From positions 1 through 14,480 of the forward strand of contig CAIPBN010000902.1 in assembly GCA_903863315.1 (NCBI GenBank): a stretch of DNA of 14,480 bases, given 5' to 3'. This document shows positions 1 through 8,705 of this stretch, piece by piece. This DNA is from an uncultured Verrucomicrobiota bacterium. GTDB taxonomy: Bacteria; Verrucomicrobiota; Verrucomicrobiia; Limisphaerales; SXTU01. A model generated the notes under the pieces. The model saw nothing but the letters and a program-made list of their open reading frames with translations. It was not told where the DNA came from and made no database searches. The position numbers and the translations under genes are program-made. Position 1 is the stretch's first letter; each line of letters starts with the position of its first letter.

Positions 1-3000
1 CCCGCCGGCACGCCGCCAGGAGGGTCGTCATCCGTGATCAGCAGGATGGCCTGTCCGTAAACTGTGCCACCAGACAAGAAGGAACCGCCCGCCGCCGCGT
101 TGGTTGCACCACCGGTGGGCATGTCGGTTTGCAAGACGATGCGGTGGGGGTTCGTAGCATCCGCTGCATTGTCATTGAGCAACGGAATAACGAAGATCTT
201 GTTGGTTTCACCCGCCGCAAAGAAAAGCGTGTTGGTGGTTCCCGTGTAGTCGGTGCCTTGAACGGCGGTCGTCGGCGTCAGATTCGCCGGAGCCAATGGA
301 GTTTCGGACGATGCGAGTGTGCGAACCCGGATGGAGACAGCCCCGAAGCTGCCATCAACACGGCTGACTGAGATGGATGCAACAGATTGATTCTCACTCG
401 TAGTGTATGTGGCGGAACTGAAACCGAGGTAGCCCGGCGGGAAATCGTCGTCCACCACGGTCAATGTGGCGGTGTCAATGAAGCCCATCGCAGGGTCAAT
501 CGCGTAGGTCTGATTGATCAGCCCCGCACCCAGCACTGCCGAGGCGGTCGGGTTTGAGATGTTCCAGCCGAATCGGGGGAGCGTCAGACCGCGGGTGAGC
601 TGTCCGCCATGCAATGTCGGCTGAGGATTGGACATGAAGAAGAGGGAGTCCTCATTGCCCTCCACCAGCGTGTCAATTTGCGCTCCAGTGATGGACATCA
701 CGAGCGTGCCGTTATCGCCCGTGGCCCCATCCGTGATGCTGGCGTGTCCGCCGTCGCTGTAGCCCCAAGTCAACACGTTGCCGCCGGGGCTAAACTTGCT
801 AAAATCCGTGCCGAGGGTGGCGCTCTGGCTGGTAATCGTGAAATCAGCCTGATGCCCGCCAAGGCTGCCGTTGAGACGGTTCACTGCCATGAGCAGGCTG
901 CCGGCATATTCGTCTATGAAATAGGTGGTCCGGTTGAAGGCCATCTGTCCCGGACCGGTCACAGAACCGCCTTTCAAGCGTGCGAGGTTGTTGCGGGGAT
1001 TGGTGCCGTAAATAGAGTTGGCGGCTCCTTCATCGTCACCGCCCACGGTGTCAAATTTTCCACCCACGATGACATTCCCATCGGCCTGGGCAGCAATGGC
1101 CGTGACGAAGCTGGATTGTGCACCAACCCGCCGGACCGCATGAGAGGTGGCGTCCGGATCACCTTGGTTAAGCATGTTGATTTTCTGGTAGCCACCGACT
1201 GCCGTGGACGGCGTGGTGGAAACGTGAAAGTGGTTCGCGTCCTGCACATCCACGTAATAGATCGTGCCGCCGAGCAAGCCGCTGGGCAGACGCTGCCGTC
1301 CGGGAGTGGAATCAGCCAGGAAGACGATGGCGTCATCGTCCGCCAGTCCGTGACCGGTCACCCGGATTTCAGTGGGCGTGGCTTTGAGTCCAGCGAGGAG
1401 ATTCAGCGTGGCACCAGCCCCCCCTGCGGGGGCGACCGTGGTGGCCGCCGGGCTTGATGGTAAGGTCGAGTAGCTGCCGGCAGTGTTCAAGTTCACGGCC
1501 GTGACCCGCCCCGACGAATAGTTCACGTTCAACGTGCAGCCCAGGCCCGCGCCGCCAGTAGTCGAAGCGGGATTGGCGGGCGTCGCTCCAACCGTGTAGC
1601 TGCCGCCATTGGCCACCGTAACACTGGTGACGCCACCAGCTGTCCAAGTTAGGTTTAGCGTGCAGCCAGCACCGCCCGCCGGAGCAACCGTGGTGGCCAC
1701 AGCATTCGCAGGCTGCACGGTGTAGGAACCGGGGTTGACGACCGTGACGGCGGTCACCGCTCCCATGCTCACCCCTGTTACCTGCAAGGTGGCTTGCTGG
1801 GCAAACGTGCCCCCTGACACAGTCAGAACGTCGCCCAGCGAATAACCCGCACCGCCCGCCGCCACTAAGCCGCTGGTCACATAGTCTCCCGCCACCGCAA
1901 CGGTAAAGGTCGCCGCTGTGGTGAACGTGCCGTCCGACACCGTCAAGGTGTTGCCAGCTACATATCCGCTGCCCCGGTTCGCCGTGGTGGCCGTGGTCGC
2001 AAACGCATCCACTGCCGTCACATCGAACGTCGCAGCCGAGAAGAAAGTGCCTCCGCTGACGGTAAGCACATCACTAACACTATACCCTGTTCCCCCTGCG
2101 GCAATCGCCCCCCCCGTAACGTTGGTGTTCATGACACCATTCCGGCCAAAGGTTCCCGCCACGGTCGGCAAGGACCAAAAACCAGCCGTCTGGTTGTAGG
2201 CACGATCCATCCACGAAGTGTCCAGCGAACCATCGGACGTGCCATCCGCCAACAGACGCGCGATGTGCCGACGATGCGTGGTGTTGAACCGGGTGAATAC
2301 ACCGCCGATCAACACACCGTTCGTGGCCCCGACCGGGATGCTCCGAATCGCATAAACCGTGTCATCGGTGCCAACACCGGGATTGAACGCGGTATCCTGC
2401 GCCCCAGCCGTGGTGAGGCGCGTCACGCCGCGCCGGGTGACACCCTGCGCCAGGGTAAACGCACCGCCGACCAAAATACGCTGGCTAGGGTCCACCGTGA
2501 CGGCGAACACCGTGTTATTGAAGCCCGCTCCGGGGTCAAACGTGAAGTCCAACGAGCCATCCGTGTTCAACCGTGCAATGCGGGCGCGAGCCACTCCGTT
2601 GTAACTGGTGAAGTCGCCGCCGATTACTATCCGCCCATCGGCCTGAAGCACCATCGCGTAGATCGTCCCATCCGCGCCCGTGCCGGGGGCAAACGAGGTG
2701 TCCACCGAGCCGTCCGCAGCCAGCCGAACAATGCGGTTGCGCGCCGTGCCGTTGAAGAGCGTAAATTCGCCCGCGACCAGCGTCCGCCCGCTCGTGTCGA
2801 TCGCTACCGCGCGCGCGGGACCGTTGGCTCCGGAGCCTGGATTGAAAGTGGAGTCCACCACGCCCGTGTCCAGCAACCGCGCCACGCTGTTGAGGCTGGT
2901 GCCGTTGAAGGAGCTGAACCCGCCGCCGATGAAGATCTTCGTGTTGTGGGTTCCATTGGTGTAAATCGCGATGGATGCAATGTAGGCGTTCGCCCCCGAA

Positions 3001-3938
3001 CCGGGATCAAAGGACGTATCGTTGGCACCGGTGGTGGTAACGCGCGCGATGCGGTTGCGCGGCGTAGAGCTGAAGGCGGTGAAGTCACCACCGATGACCG
3101 AGCGGCCGGAGGCGTCCAGCACCGCTGCGTTGACCGTATTGTTCGCACCGGGCTGCGGAACCACTGAATCGTCATTGGCATAGGTGAAATCCACCGCGCC
3201 CGGCGGCGTGTCCTGATAGGCGATGGTGACCACCGCCCAAGCGACTGGATTGCCAGCAGAAATATCCGCGCCGTCGGTGGCGTTTCGAAGCGCTTGCACT
3301 GAGATGAGAATGTCTTCATCGAACTCGGCGACGGCATCTTGAGTGGCGGTAATGGTCACATCCTGCTGTAGATTCGCAGAGCCAGTCACGGTGCTGAAGG
3401 CGAGAGACGTCGTGGAGAGCGAGTAGTCAGCCGCCGAGGCGATTTCTGAGCCGGGCTTGACGGTGAAATTGGGGATGTTGTTGTTAGCGCCAGAGCTGCC
3501 AGTTCCGGGACCGGTATTGGCCACAATGGTGGCGGTGTAACTTTTCTCAGCGATCAACCCGGCACCAGACAGGGTAAAGCGAAGGGTCACTGAGCCGCCC
3601 TCCGTGACCCGAATCTTCCGGTAGGCCGGAGGAATCGCAGTAGTCGTGCCGTTGGCGGGCAGACCCGTGGTGCCATCGAACAACCGGTGAGCGCCCGCAG
3701 CGGTCCCGCTGATACTGTCACCCGAGCTAATGGTGATCACGGTCTGGCCGGAGACCCGCTGCACGCCGGTGGTCAGCAACCCCAACGTCAAAACGCAGAA
3801 CGCCAGTCGCAAATGGGCACACTTCACCCAGGAAGTGTCGGATGCGGTGAGCAGCAGGGCGGGCGCAGGCGAATACCTAGACTTCCAGCAGCGTGACCAC
3901 ACGGATCCGCAGCACCACGCGAGAAATGTCTGTTTCAT
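1..3938 (-). CDS. Giant secreted delta-60 repeat / Calx-beta mosaic protein (C-terminus off the window)
   Basis: One uninterrupted minus-strand frame runs from ATG 3938-3936 to the left edge, at least 1312 codons with no stop or frameshift seen. The start is uncertain. From the ATG, about 42 residues precede a hydrophobic stretch (residues 43-58) and a likely signal cleavage after VSG (residue 64); a GTG at 3827-3825 would give a normal signal peptide. Neither has a clear ribosome binding site. Approximate domain order: Calx-beta-like 100-247; six delta-60 repeats 253-582 (recurring GGxFTxFNG, RIARL and DxSFxPGxGA); glycine-rich repeats with GYSxxDVLTVSGGTF 604-847; an HGLADDD...GTIYYVDV...FHVSTTP module 850-927; a seventh delta-60 repeat 945-994; a divergent Calx-beta region 995-1168; a classic Calx-beta ending LITDDD from 1170. 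Delta-60 and Calx-beta modules are known from large extracellular or adhesion proteins; a surface role here is inference. No catalytic domain is visible. Confidence 0.9.
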   Translation of the reverse strand, partial: MKQTFLAWCCGSVWSRCWKSRYSPAPALLLTASDTSWVKCAHLRLAFCVLTLGLLTTGVQRVSGQTVITISSGDSISGTAAGAHRLFDGTTGLPANGTTTAIPPAYRKIRVTEGGSVTLRFTLSGAGLIAEKSYTATIVANTGPGTGSSGANNNIPNFTVKPGSEIASAADYSLSTTSLAFSTVTGSANLQQDVTITATQDAVAEFDEDILISVQALRNATDGADISAGNPVAWAVVTIAYQDTPPGAVDFTYANDDSVVPQPGANNTVNAAVLDASGRSVIGGDFTAFSSTPRNRIARVTTTGANDTSFDPGSGANAYIASIAIYTNGTHNTKIFIGGGFSSFNGTSLNSVARLLDTGVVDSTFNPGSGANGPARAVAIDTSGRTLVAGEFTLFNGTARNRIVRLAADGSVDTSFAPGTGADGTIYAMVLQADGRIVIGGDFTSYNGVARARIARLNTDGSLDFTFDPGAGFNNTVFAVTVDPSQRILVGGAFTLAQGVTRRGVTRLTTAGAQDTAFNPGVGTDDTVYAIRSIPVGATNGVLIGGVFTRFNTTHRRHIARLLADGTSDGSLDTSWMDRAYNQTAGFWSLPTVAGTFGRNGVMNTNVTGGAIAAGGTGYSVSDVLTVSGGTFFSAATFDVTAVDAFATTATTANRGSGYVAGNTLTVSDGTFTTAATFTVAVAGDYVTSGLVAAGGAGYSLGDVLTVSGGTFAQQATLQVTGVSMGAVTAVTVVNPGSYTVQPANAVATTVAPAGGAGCTLNLTWTAGGVTSVTVANGGSYTVGATPANPASTTGGAGLGCTLNVNYSSGRVTAVNLNTAGSYSTLPSSPAATTVAPAGGAGATLNLLAGLKATPTEIRVTGHGLADDDAIVFLADSTPGRQRLPSGLLGGTIYYVDVQDANHFHVSTTPSTAVGGYQKINMLNQGDPDATSHAVRRVGAQSSFVTAIAAQADGNVIVGGKFDTVGGDDEGAANSIYGTNPRNNLARLKGGSVTGPGQMAFNRTTYFIDEYAGSLLMAVNRLNGSLGGHQADFTITSQSATLGTDFSKFSPGGNVLTWGYSDGGHASITDGATGDNGTLVMSITGAQIDTLVEGNEDSLFFMSNPQPTLHGGQLTRGLTLPRFGWNISNPTASAVLGAGLINQTYAIDPAMGFIDTATLTVVDDDFPPGYLGFSSATYTTSENQSVASISVSRVDGSFGAVSIRVRTLASSETPLAPANLTPTTAVQGTDYTGTTNTLFFAAGETNKIFVIPLLNDNAADATNPHRIVLQTDMPTGGATNAAAGGSFLSGGTVYGQAILLITDDDPPGGVPA
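1160..2130 (-). other. Phage tail-fibre-like insert region within the giant protein
   Basis: This stretch of the giant gene encodes about residues 604-927. It has three units of the form GGxGYSxGDVLTVSGGTFxxxATFxVT, then three units with SVTVxNxGSYTV and TTVAPAGGAG, then a module reading TGHGLADDDAIVF...GTIYYVDVQDANHFHVSTTP. From family knowledge, such glycine-rich GYxxGDxLTV repeats and HGLxxGDxVxF/GTxYYV modules are frequent in phage tail and baseplate proteins and in some large secreted bacterial proteins. Two copies of TTVAPAGGAG are also near-repeats at DNA level (around 1425-1450 and 1675-1700). The region separates the six-unit delta-60 array from the seventh unit, as if inserted into the array. 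Confidence 0.6.
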
Positions 3939-4059
3939 GTAAAAAGCAGTCGGGGAGTTTGGTCAGAAAATCGCCTTTTTCGCAAGCTCAATCACCGGCT
4001 CTCTCTCTACAGAATTCCCCTTAAAGCCAACGAGTTGTGGTGGCTCCCACGACGCACCC
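3939..4059. other. Gap between giant-protein gene and cyclase-fold gene
   Basis: These 121 bases lie upstream of the giant protein on the minus strand and downstream of the cyclase-fold gene. No hairpin followed by a T-run was found, so transcription from the upstream operon may continue. A short CT run (about 3999-4008) and T/A tracts near 3975-3980 are present. No convincing promoter or ribosome binding site was recognised. Confidence 0.4.
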
Positions 4060-5316
4060 CTATTCTTGGTAAATCGGCAGGTAGTGATACCGGGTGGACA
4101 GGCTCAGCAGCGCCAGTGCGGTGCAATAGACCCGGCCTTGGCCGGCTTCAGAGCCATCCGCCCCCTCCCAAAAGCCTTCCGGCTGCCCGTGTGCCAGCAG
4201 CACGCGCTCGACTTGCTCCTGCGCCTCCATGGCGGTATCGCCACCTCGTTTCCGCATGCCTTGGGCGTAGTAGTAGGTGCCGTAAAAGAACCATTGCATC
4301 TCCCAGACCGGCCTAGACTCCCGCAGCCATTCCGCCGTGCCCAGCACCTCCGGCGCATCGTGCAAGCCACAGACCTGCATCGCCAGCAGGCCGGCGGCAG
4401 CCATGGCGTATTGAGGAGGTTGACCCGGGACGTATCCAAAAGCGCCCTTTATTGCGGGATTACCCGCTGCGGTCGCCGCCATCGGCCGGGGGCCCACATA
4501 ACTTCGGCGAAGATAGGCCACCGCCGCATCAATCGCCTCCTTGGGAACGGGCAAACCAGCGTTCTTTGCCGACCTTAAGGCCATCAATTGCCACACCGTT
4601 ACCGATAAGTCTGCATCACTTGCGTCGGGAGCATAGCGCCAGCCACCGATGAAGCGTGGATCGTGCTTCTTGACCCGTTGAGCGGCCAAAATGAGGTTCA
4701 CCCCGCGTTGCGCCCGTTCGCGGAGCAAACCGTCCTGAACCTTGTCTGCCCCCATCCCGAGGAGCTCCGTGAGGGCGAGGGTAACGATACCGTGACCATA
4801 CATTCGGGAACCGTCCCGTCCGCCGAAATAGCCACTTTGGGCCTGGATGTCGGACCGCAGCAAGAAGGCCACCGCCCGACGCATCGCATCGCCCGAGGGC
4901 GTTTTGTCGGCAGGTTGATGTCCTGCCGCCGCCATGGCCATCACCGCCAAGCCAGTCATTGCCACGCCGTGGGTCTGGCGTTTGTCTGCATCCTGAATCA
5001 TGCCGGACACATCCTGCGACCGGACTAGGTAACGAACTCCGGCCACAACTGCGGCATCCACCGGGTCTGGACGAAGGGCGGCGGGAACTTCCGCCACCGG
5101 CTGGCTGCGAGCCGTTGGCACCAGCCACAAGACCGTCGCCGCGAGCAGTCCCCACCGAACCACCGCTAGGCGGGCGGCTGAACCCGTGCCGGCGGCTTGC
5201 AGCCGCCGCGTTGTGGGCGGACTACTCGTAGGCTCCTCGAACTGCTGTAGCCCACAGACGGCGGTTGCAAACCGCCGGCACGGGTTCATGGCGGGGACAG
5301 CGGACTTGCGAGTCAT
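4060..5316 (-). CDS. Secreted squalene-cyclase/prenyltransferase-fold repeat protein
   Basis: 418 residues from ATG 5316-5314 to TAG. A hydrophobic segment (about 55-66) followed by TARSQ suggests signal-peptide export. The mature part has alpha-helical repeats like those of the prenyltransferase/squalene oxidase superfamily: GVRYLVRSQ, GVAMTGLAVMAMAAAG, AVAFLLRSD and GGWRY with DASDADLSVTVWQLMALRSA (from residue 231). The C-terminus has WFFYGTYYYAQGM...VYCTALALLSLS...YLPIYQ, which I recall from planctomycete and verrucomicrobial secreted members. The class II cyclase DxDD motif is absent (DADLS stands near that place), so terpene cyclase activity is not supported and the role is unknown. The start lies 5 nt after the DUF4175 stop, with GAGGAAG about 9-15 nt upstream, implying an operon. 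Residues 11-46 are encoded by a palindromic element (5179-5288) lying before the signal peptide, so a GTG at 5163-5161 may be the ancestral start. Confidence 0.85.
   Translation of the reverse strand: MTRKSAVPAMNPCRRFATAVCGLQQFEEPTSSPPTTRRLQAAGTGSAARLAVVRWGLLAATVLWLVPTARSQPVAEVPAALRPDPVDAAVVAGVRYLVRSQDVSGMIQDADKRQTHGVAMTGLAVMAMAAAGHQPADKTPSGDAMRRAVAFLLRSDIQAQSGYFGGRDGSRMYGHGIVTLALTELLGMGADKVQDGLLRERAQRGVNLILAAQRVKKHDPRFIGGWRYAPDASDADLSVTVWQLMALRSAKNAGLPVPKEAIDAAVAYLRRSYVGPRPMAATAAGNPAIKGAFGYVPGQPPQYAMAAAGLLAMQVCGLHDAPEVLGTAEWLRESRPVWEMQWFFYGTYYYAQGMRKRGGDTAMEAQEQVERVLLAHGQPEGFWEGADGSEAGQGRVYCTALALLSLSTRYHYLPIYQE
5179..5288. repeat. Palindromic element inside a coding sequence (paired covarying hairpins)
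   Basis: Inverted arms at 5179-5208 and 5259-5288 match at 28 of 30 positions. Each arm contains its own hairpin: GGCGGC-TTGCA-GCCGCC at 5191-5207, and GGCGGTT-GCA-AACCGCC at 5260-5276. The only two differences between the arms are a paired C-G to T-A change that keeps the hairpin. An inner pair TGTGGGC (5212-5218) and GCCCACA (5250-5256) extends the fold. On minus the element is translated without a stop as residues 11-46 of the cyclase-fold protein. It resembles in form REP doublets or the protein-coding palindromic elements of Rickettsia, but its family cannot be named from one copy. Confidence 0.8.
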
Positions 5317-5321
5317 GAGCT

Positions 5322-8300
5322 TCACTTCCTCGCCTTTTCCGCCAGCGCCTTGAAATACTGCTCCACCGAAACCCGGTAATCGCCGGAAACACCGTTGCGC
5401 GCCGCATCCCGGACGTCTTGGGCCAGCTTGGGCGGCAGGCGGCCCCAATCCCCGCCCGTCCCCACTAGTGCCGCCGGCAGAGCTCCCCCGCCTGCACCGC
5501 CCCCGCCACCACCAGCATTGCCGGCGATTCCGGAAGTGCCCTGCGATTGCGCCCCGCTGCCGGGAGCCATCCGGCCCAACGACCCGCGCGCCTCCGCCTG
5601 CGCTTGGCCAGCCGCACCGCTGGCCTGCCGGAGCTGCCGGGCAACCTGTTCGAGCGGGCCGGCCATGGAAGCCGGTCCCGGCGAACCGCTTCTGCGCTCG
5701 CCCATTTCGCGACCGACTTGCTGTCCCTCCGGTCCGCGCATGGCCTCGGAAAGCGTCTTGGCTGCTGATTCCCCAAGACCCGCATTCCGGGCGTCGCGCT
5801 GGGCGGCCAGCGACTGGCGCTCCATCCAGCTCCAATCCCGCGGCCGACTGGTCGTGCCGCCGGGTGATTGCGCGCCCGCGCGCTCCTGCCGGGCCAATTC
5901 TTCGGCGGCCGAAGCGAGTTCCCCCATCTGCCGGCCCGCCTCCAAACCACGGAGTGCCTGCTCCACCCGGCCCAAGCGCTGCGGCGCGGCCGGATTTTGG
6001 GCCGCGCCCTCGCTGGCTGGACGGGTGGATTCCACCGCGTTGGCGGCCTGCCGGAGTTGCTCGGCAAATCCGGCATCCGCGTCGCGACGCGTGGCTTCCG
6101 CCCGCGCCCGATCTTCGAGCTGGTCCCGCACCGCGCGACGTTGCGCCTCCCCTTGGGCGCGCTCCATTTCAGTCTGCGCCAACTGACGGGGGTCAACCGC
6201 CCCTCGACGTTGGGACTCGGCCAGCCGTTCCTCGGTGGCGGACAACCGCTCCGCGTCCCGACGCAAACGCCCGACTTGGTCCGCACTGCTTTCGGCCAGC
6301 TTCGCCAAATCCCCGCGCGCCTTGTCCGCGCGCAACGCGAGCTCGCGGCCCAGCGCCCGCACCTCGCTCGCCGCGCGCTCGGTGCTGGTGCGCATCTGCT
6401 GGGAAGCCGCACCCAGCGCGGGTCCGGGGGGCTGATTCAGCGCCGCCGCGAGATCATTTCGGGCTCCGCTCAACCGCTCCTCGACCCGTGCGGCGCGGTC
6501 CGCCGTCGCTTTGGGCAAACGCCCCTTCAAGTCTTTCAACTCCGCTTCCGCCCGGGCCACCTCGCTCACCGCGCTGGTCTGCCGTCGCGCCACCTGCGGC
6601 CAGTCATTAGTCGCAGGCGGGGCGGCTTCCGCGATGGGTTGCAGGCGCTGCTGCTCGCGAGCCAGCGCTTCCAAGCGCGCCGTCAGGGCATCCGCCTGAT
6701 CCGCCGCGAGCAGCGGATTGGCCGCTGCCGCCGTCTGCGCGGTGAAATCAGCCAGGCGTTGGGCGGATTTCGCAGCCTCATTGAATAGCGCAGACCCCGA
6801 CACCCCTCCGGGAGGGTTCGAGGCTTTGGGCGGGGTGCGGGCCAGCGCCTCGCGATCAGCCTCGGCCTTGGGCAGCAATTCCCGCCGGGCCACGCTGGTC
6901 GCCGCCGCCAGCGAGGCCAGTTCAGCGGCAGCACGGCCGGGATTCGCCTCGCGCAACGCGGCCGCCACTTGCTGGTCGGCGCGCTCCAATTGCCGCCGCG
7001 CATCCGCCAGGGCGGTGCCGGCACTGGCGGCGGTCTGCTGGCGTTGCAGCTCGTCCCCTGCGCGGATCTTCTCCGCCGCCTCCGGCGAATACACTTTGTG
7101 CGCTTCCGCCGCAGCTTTGGCGGATGCCTCCAACGCTTCCTGCACCTGCTGCCGGGCGGCCAACGCACGCGCGCGCTGTGAGTCCAGCGGCTCCGCGCCC
7201 ACCAGTAACTGCGCCAAGGGCGATTCCGCGCGGGTGCCCTTCAAATCCACGGCCACCAGCTTGGTGCTGACACGATCGCCGGCGACCAGGCCCAACGGCA
7301 GCAGATCCCAGCGACGGGCCAGCGCGGTGTTGGTGCGGTTGGCGAGTGGCAAGGACACTTCCACCCACAGCCCCGTGTTGACTTGAAAATGCTGCGCGAC
7401 CGACGCCAGACCAAGATCGTCTGCGACTGTGCCCCGGAGCGACAGCACTTGATCCGGGGCCACCAGCTCCTCGTGGCGAGGCTGATCGAGCGTGACCTGC
7501 GGGGCTAGGTCGGGCTCCGCCCGGATTTCAAAGAGTGGGCTGAATTTGTTGACGAAGCCCGTCTCCGCCGCGAGCAGCCGGACTTGATACGTGGCCGAGC
7601 CGCCCACAGGAACGCGCGCATGCACCACGTCCGGCGCGGGCGCGGTGAGCGGGAGCAGATTGGTGCGGCCCGCAGTGATGATGGCCAGCTCACCCGCGCG
7701 CACGGGCTGGTTCACCCGTATCCGCAAATCGGCGAAACTGCCTTCGAGGGTCGTGAGGTTGCCGTGTTCCTCCACCACTCGACGCACCGGCAACTGCGCG
7801 TAGGCCGGAGCTTCGTAGGATTTCTCGAACATCACCACCGCCGGCCGCGCCCGCGTGGCGAGCGTGACCGGGCGGGTGAGCGCATCACCGGCTCGCACGC
7901 GAAACGAGAAGTCGCCGGTCCCCACCGGCACAGTGGCGGTAAATCGCCGCGCCCCCACCGCAGTCATGGGCACGCGCTCGTTGACCACCGAGGCCGGGCC
8001 GGAGACCAGTTCCAAAATCGCAGCGTCAACCGCCGCGCCCGCCAGTTCAATCACCACGGGCTGATGATCCCCTTGCGCCAGCCAGCGCGAGTCCGCAGCC
8101 GGTTCGATCACCTGGATCTTCACCCGCGAAACCCGATCGATGTCCGCCATGGGGAGCAAGGCCCGTGCAAGCTGGCGAGGAAATCCAAAATCTGGCAGCA
8201 GCCCCAAAACCACGCCGGCAACACATACCGCACAGGCAGCGCCCAGCCACTTTGCCGCCAACGCGCGTGGCAGCACGACGCTCATGCGCACGTCCTTCAA

Positions 8301-8705
8301 CCGCTGGGCAGCCTCGGCCTGCACCAGATCACGAAAGGCAGGTGAATCGTGCCGGCTGTCGGCGTTCGTCTCCGCCAGTTCCACCGCCGCAACCAAGCGA
8401 TGGCGCAACCCCGGCCAGGCCTGCTCCAGCATGGCCGCGTAACCACGCGCCGACGGCGGCCGCACGAGGCATCGTCCCGCGACCAGCCATACCGCAAACA
8501 CTGTGCCCGCGTAGGCCACCAGACTCAGCAGCCAGCGACTCGACTCGCGCAAGACCAGCCACCAGTCCAGCCATGCCACCAAAGTGAAAACGATTCCACC
8601 CACCACCAGCAGCGCCCCCAGCCCACGAGCCCACATGAGCGCGCGCCAGCGTTGCGCAAACAGGCGCAAGCTCTCGGCGACCAGCGGATGGAGCGAGGGA
8701 GGCAA
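5322..8705 (-). CDS. DUF4175-like membrane-anchored coiled-coil protein
   Basis: 1127 residues. An in-frame TAG lies 15 nt upstream, so the start is TTG 8705-8703 or further in. Two N-terminal membrane segments (about 29-52 and 58-77) and a third (about 151-171) are followed by a beta-rich region (190-500) with PxVxLDQPRHEELVAP and VADDLGLASV features of envelope proteins. A very long Ala/Arg/Glu/Gln-rich helical region (about 505-1000), probably coiled coil, follows, then a Gly run near 1065. The last 40 residues (LPPKLAQDVRDAARN...YRVSVEQYFKALAEKARK) match the end I know for DUF4175-type proteins. In related phyla such genes sit with MoxR ATPase, DUF58 and von Willebrand proteins; none of these is in the window. 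The role is unknown; envelope or periplasmic scaffolding is inference. It is the first gene of a minus-strand operon with the cyclase-fold gene. Confidence 0.85.
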   Translation of the reverse strand: MPPSLHPLVAESLRLFAQRWRALMWARGLGALLVVGGIVFTLVAWLDWWLVLRESSRWLLSLVAYAGTVFAVWLVAGRCLVRPPSARGYAAMLEQAWPGLRHRLVAAVELAETNADSRHDSPAFRDLVQAEAAQRLKDVRMSVVLPRALAAKWLGAACAVCVAGVVLGLLPDFGFPRQLARALLPMADIDRVSRVKIQVIEPAADSRWLAQGDHQPVVIELAGAAVDAAILELVSGPASVVNERVPMTAVGARRFTATVPVGTGDFSFRVRAGDALTRPVTLATRARPAVVMFEKSYEAPAYAQLPVRRVVEEHGNLTTLEGSFADLRIRVNQPVRAGELAIITAGRTNLLPLTAPAPDVVHARVPVGGSATYQVRLLAAETGFVNKFSPLFEIRAEPDLAPQVTLDQPRHEELVAPDQVLSLRGTVADDLGLASVAQHFQVNTGLWVEVSLPLANRTNTALARRWDLLPLGLVAGDRVSTKLVAVDLKGTRAESPLAQLLVGAEPLDSQRARALAARQQVQEALEASAKAAAEAHKVYSPEAAEKIRAGDELQRQQTAASAGTALADARRQLERADQQVAAALREANPGRAAAELASLAAATSVARRELLPKAEADREALARTPPKASNPPGGVSGSALFNEAAKSAQRLADFTAQTAAAANPLLAADQADALTARLEALAREQQRLQPIAEAAPPATNDWPQVARRQTSAVSEVARAEAELKDLKGRLPKATADRAARVEERLSGARNDLAAALNQPPGPALGAASQQMRTSTERAASEVRALGRELALRADKARGDLAKLAESSADQVGRLRRDAERLSATEERLAESQRRGAVDPRQLAQTEMERAQGEAQRRAVRDQLEDRARAEATRRDADAGFAEQLRQAANAVESTRPASEGAAQNPAAPQRLGRVEQALRGLEAGRQMGELASAAEELARQERAGAQSPGGTTSRPRDWSWMERQSLAAQRDARNAGLGESAAKTLSEAMRGPEGQQVGREMGERRSGSPGPASMAGPLEQVARQLRQASGAAGQAQAEARGSLGRMAPGSGAQSQGTSGIAGNAGGGGGGAGGGALPAALVGTGGDWGRLPPKLAQDVRDAARNGVSGDYRVSVEQYFKALAEKARK

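Noticed and set aside
1400..2130. CRISPR-like array in the repeated section of the giant gene
   Set aside because: The repetition is at protein level with degenerate DNA and no constant repeat or spacer length.
609..3167. Plus-strand open frames (282 and 300 codons) opposite the giant gene
   Set aside because: Their translations are Arg/Gly/Val-rich without domains, and the minus frame carries delta-60 and Calx-beta motifs throughout.
5317..5835. N-terminal extension of the cyclase-fold gene to 5835
   Set aside because: It would overlap the DUF4175 gene by over 500 bases and encodes Arg/Gly-rich shadow sequence; the ATG at 5316 fits operon spacing.
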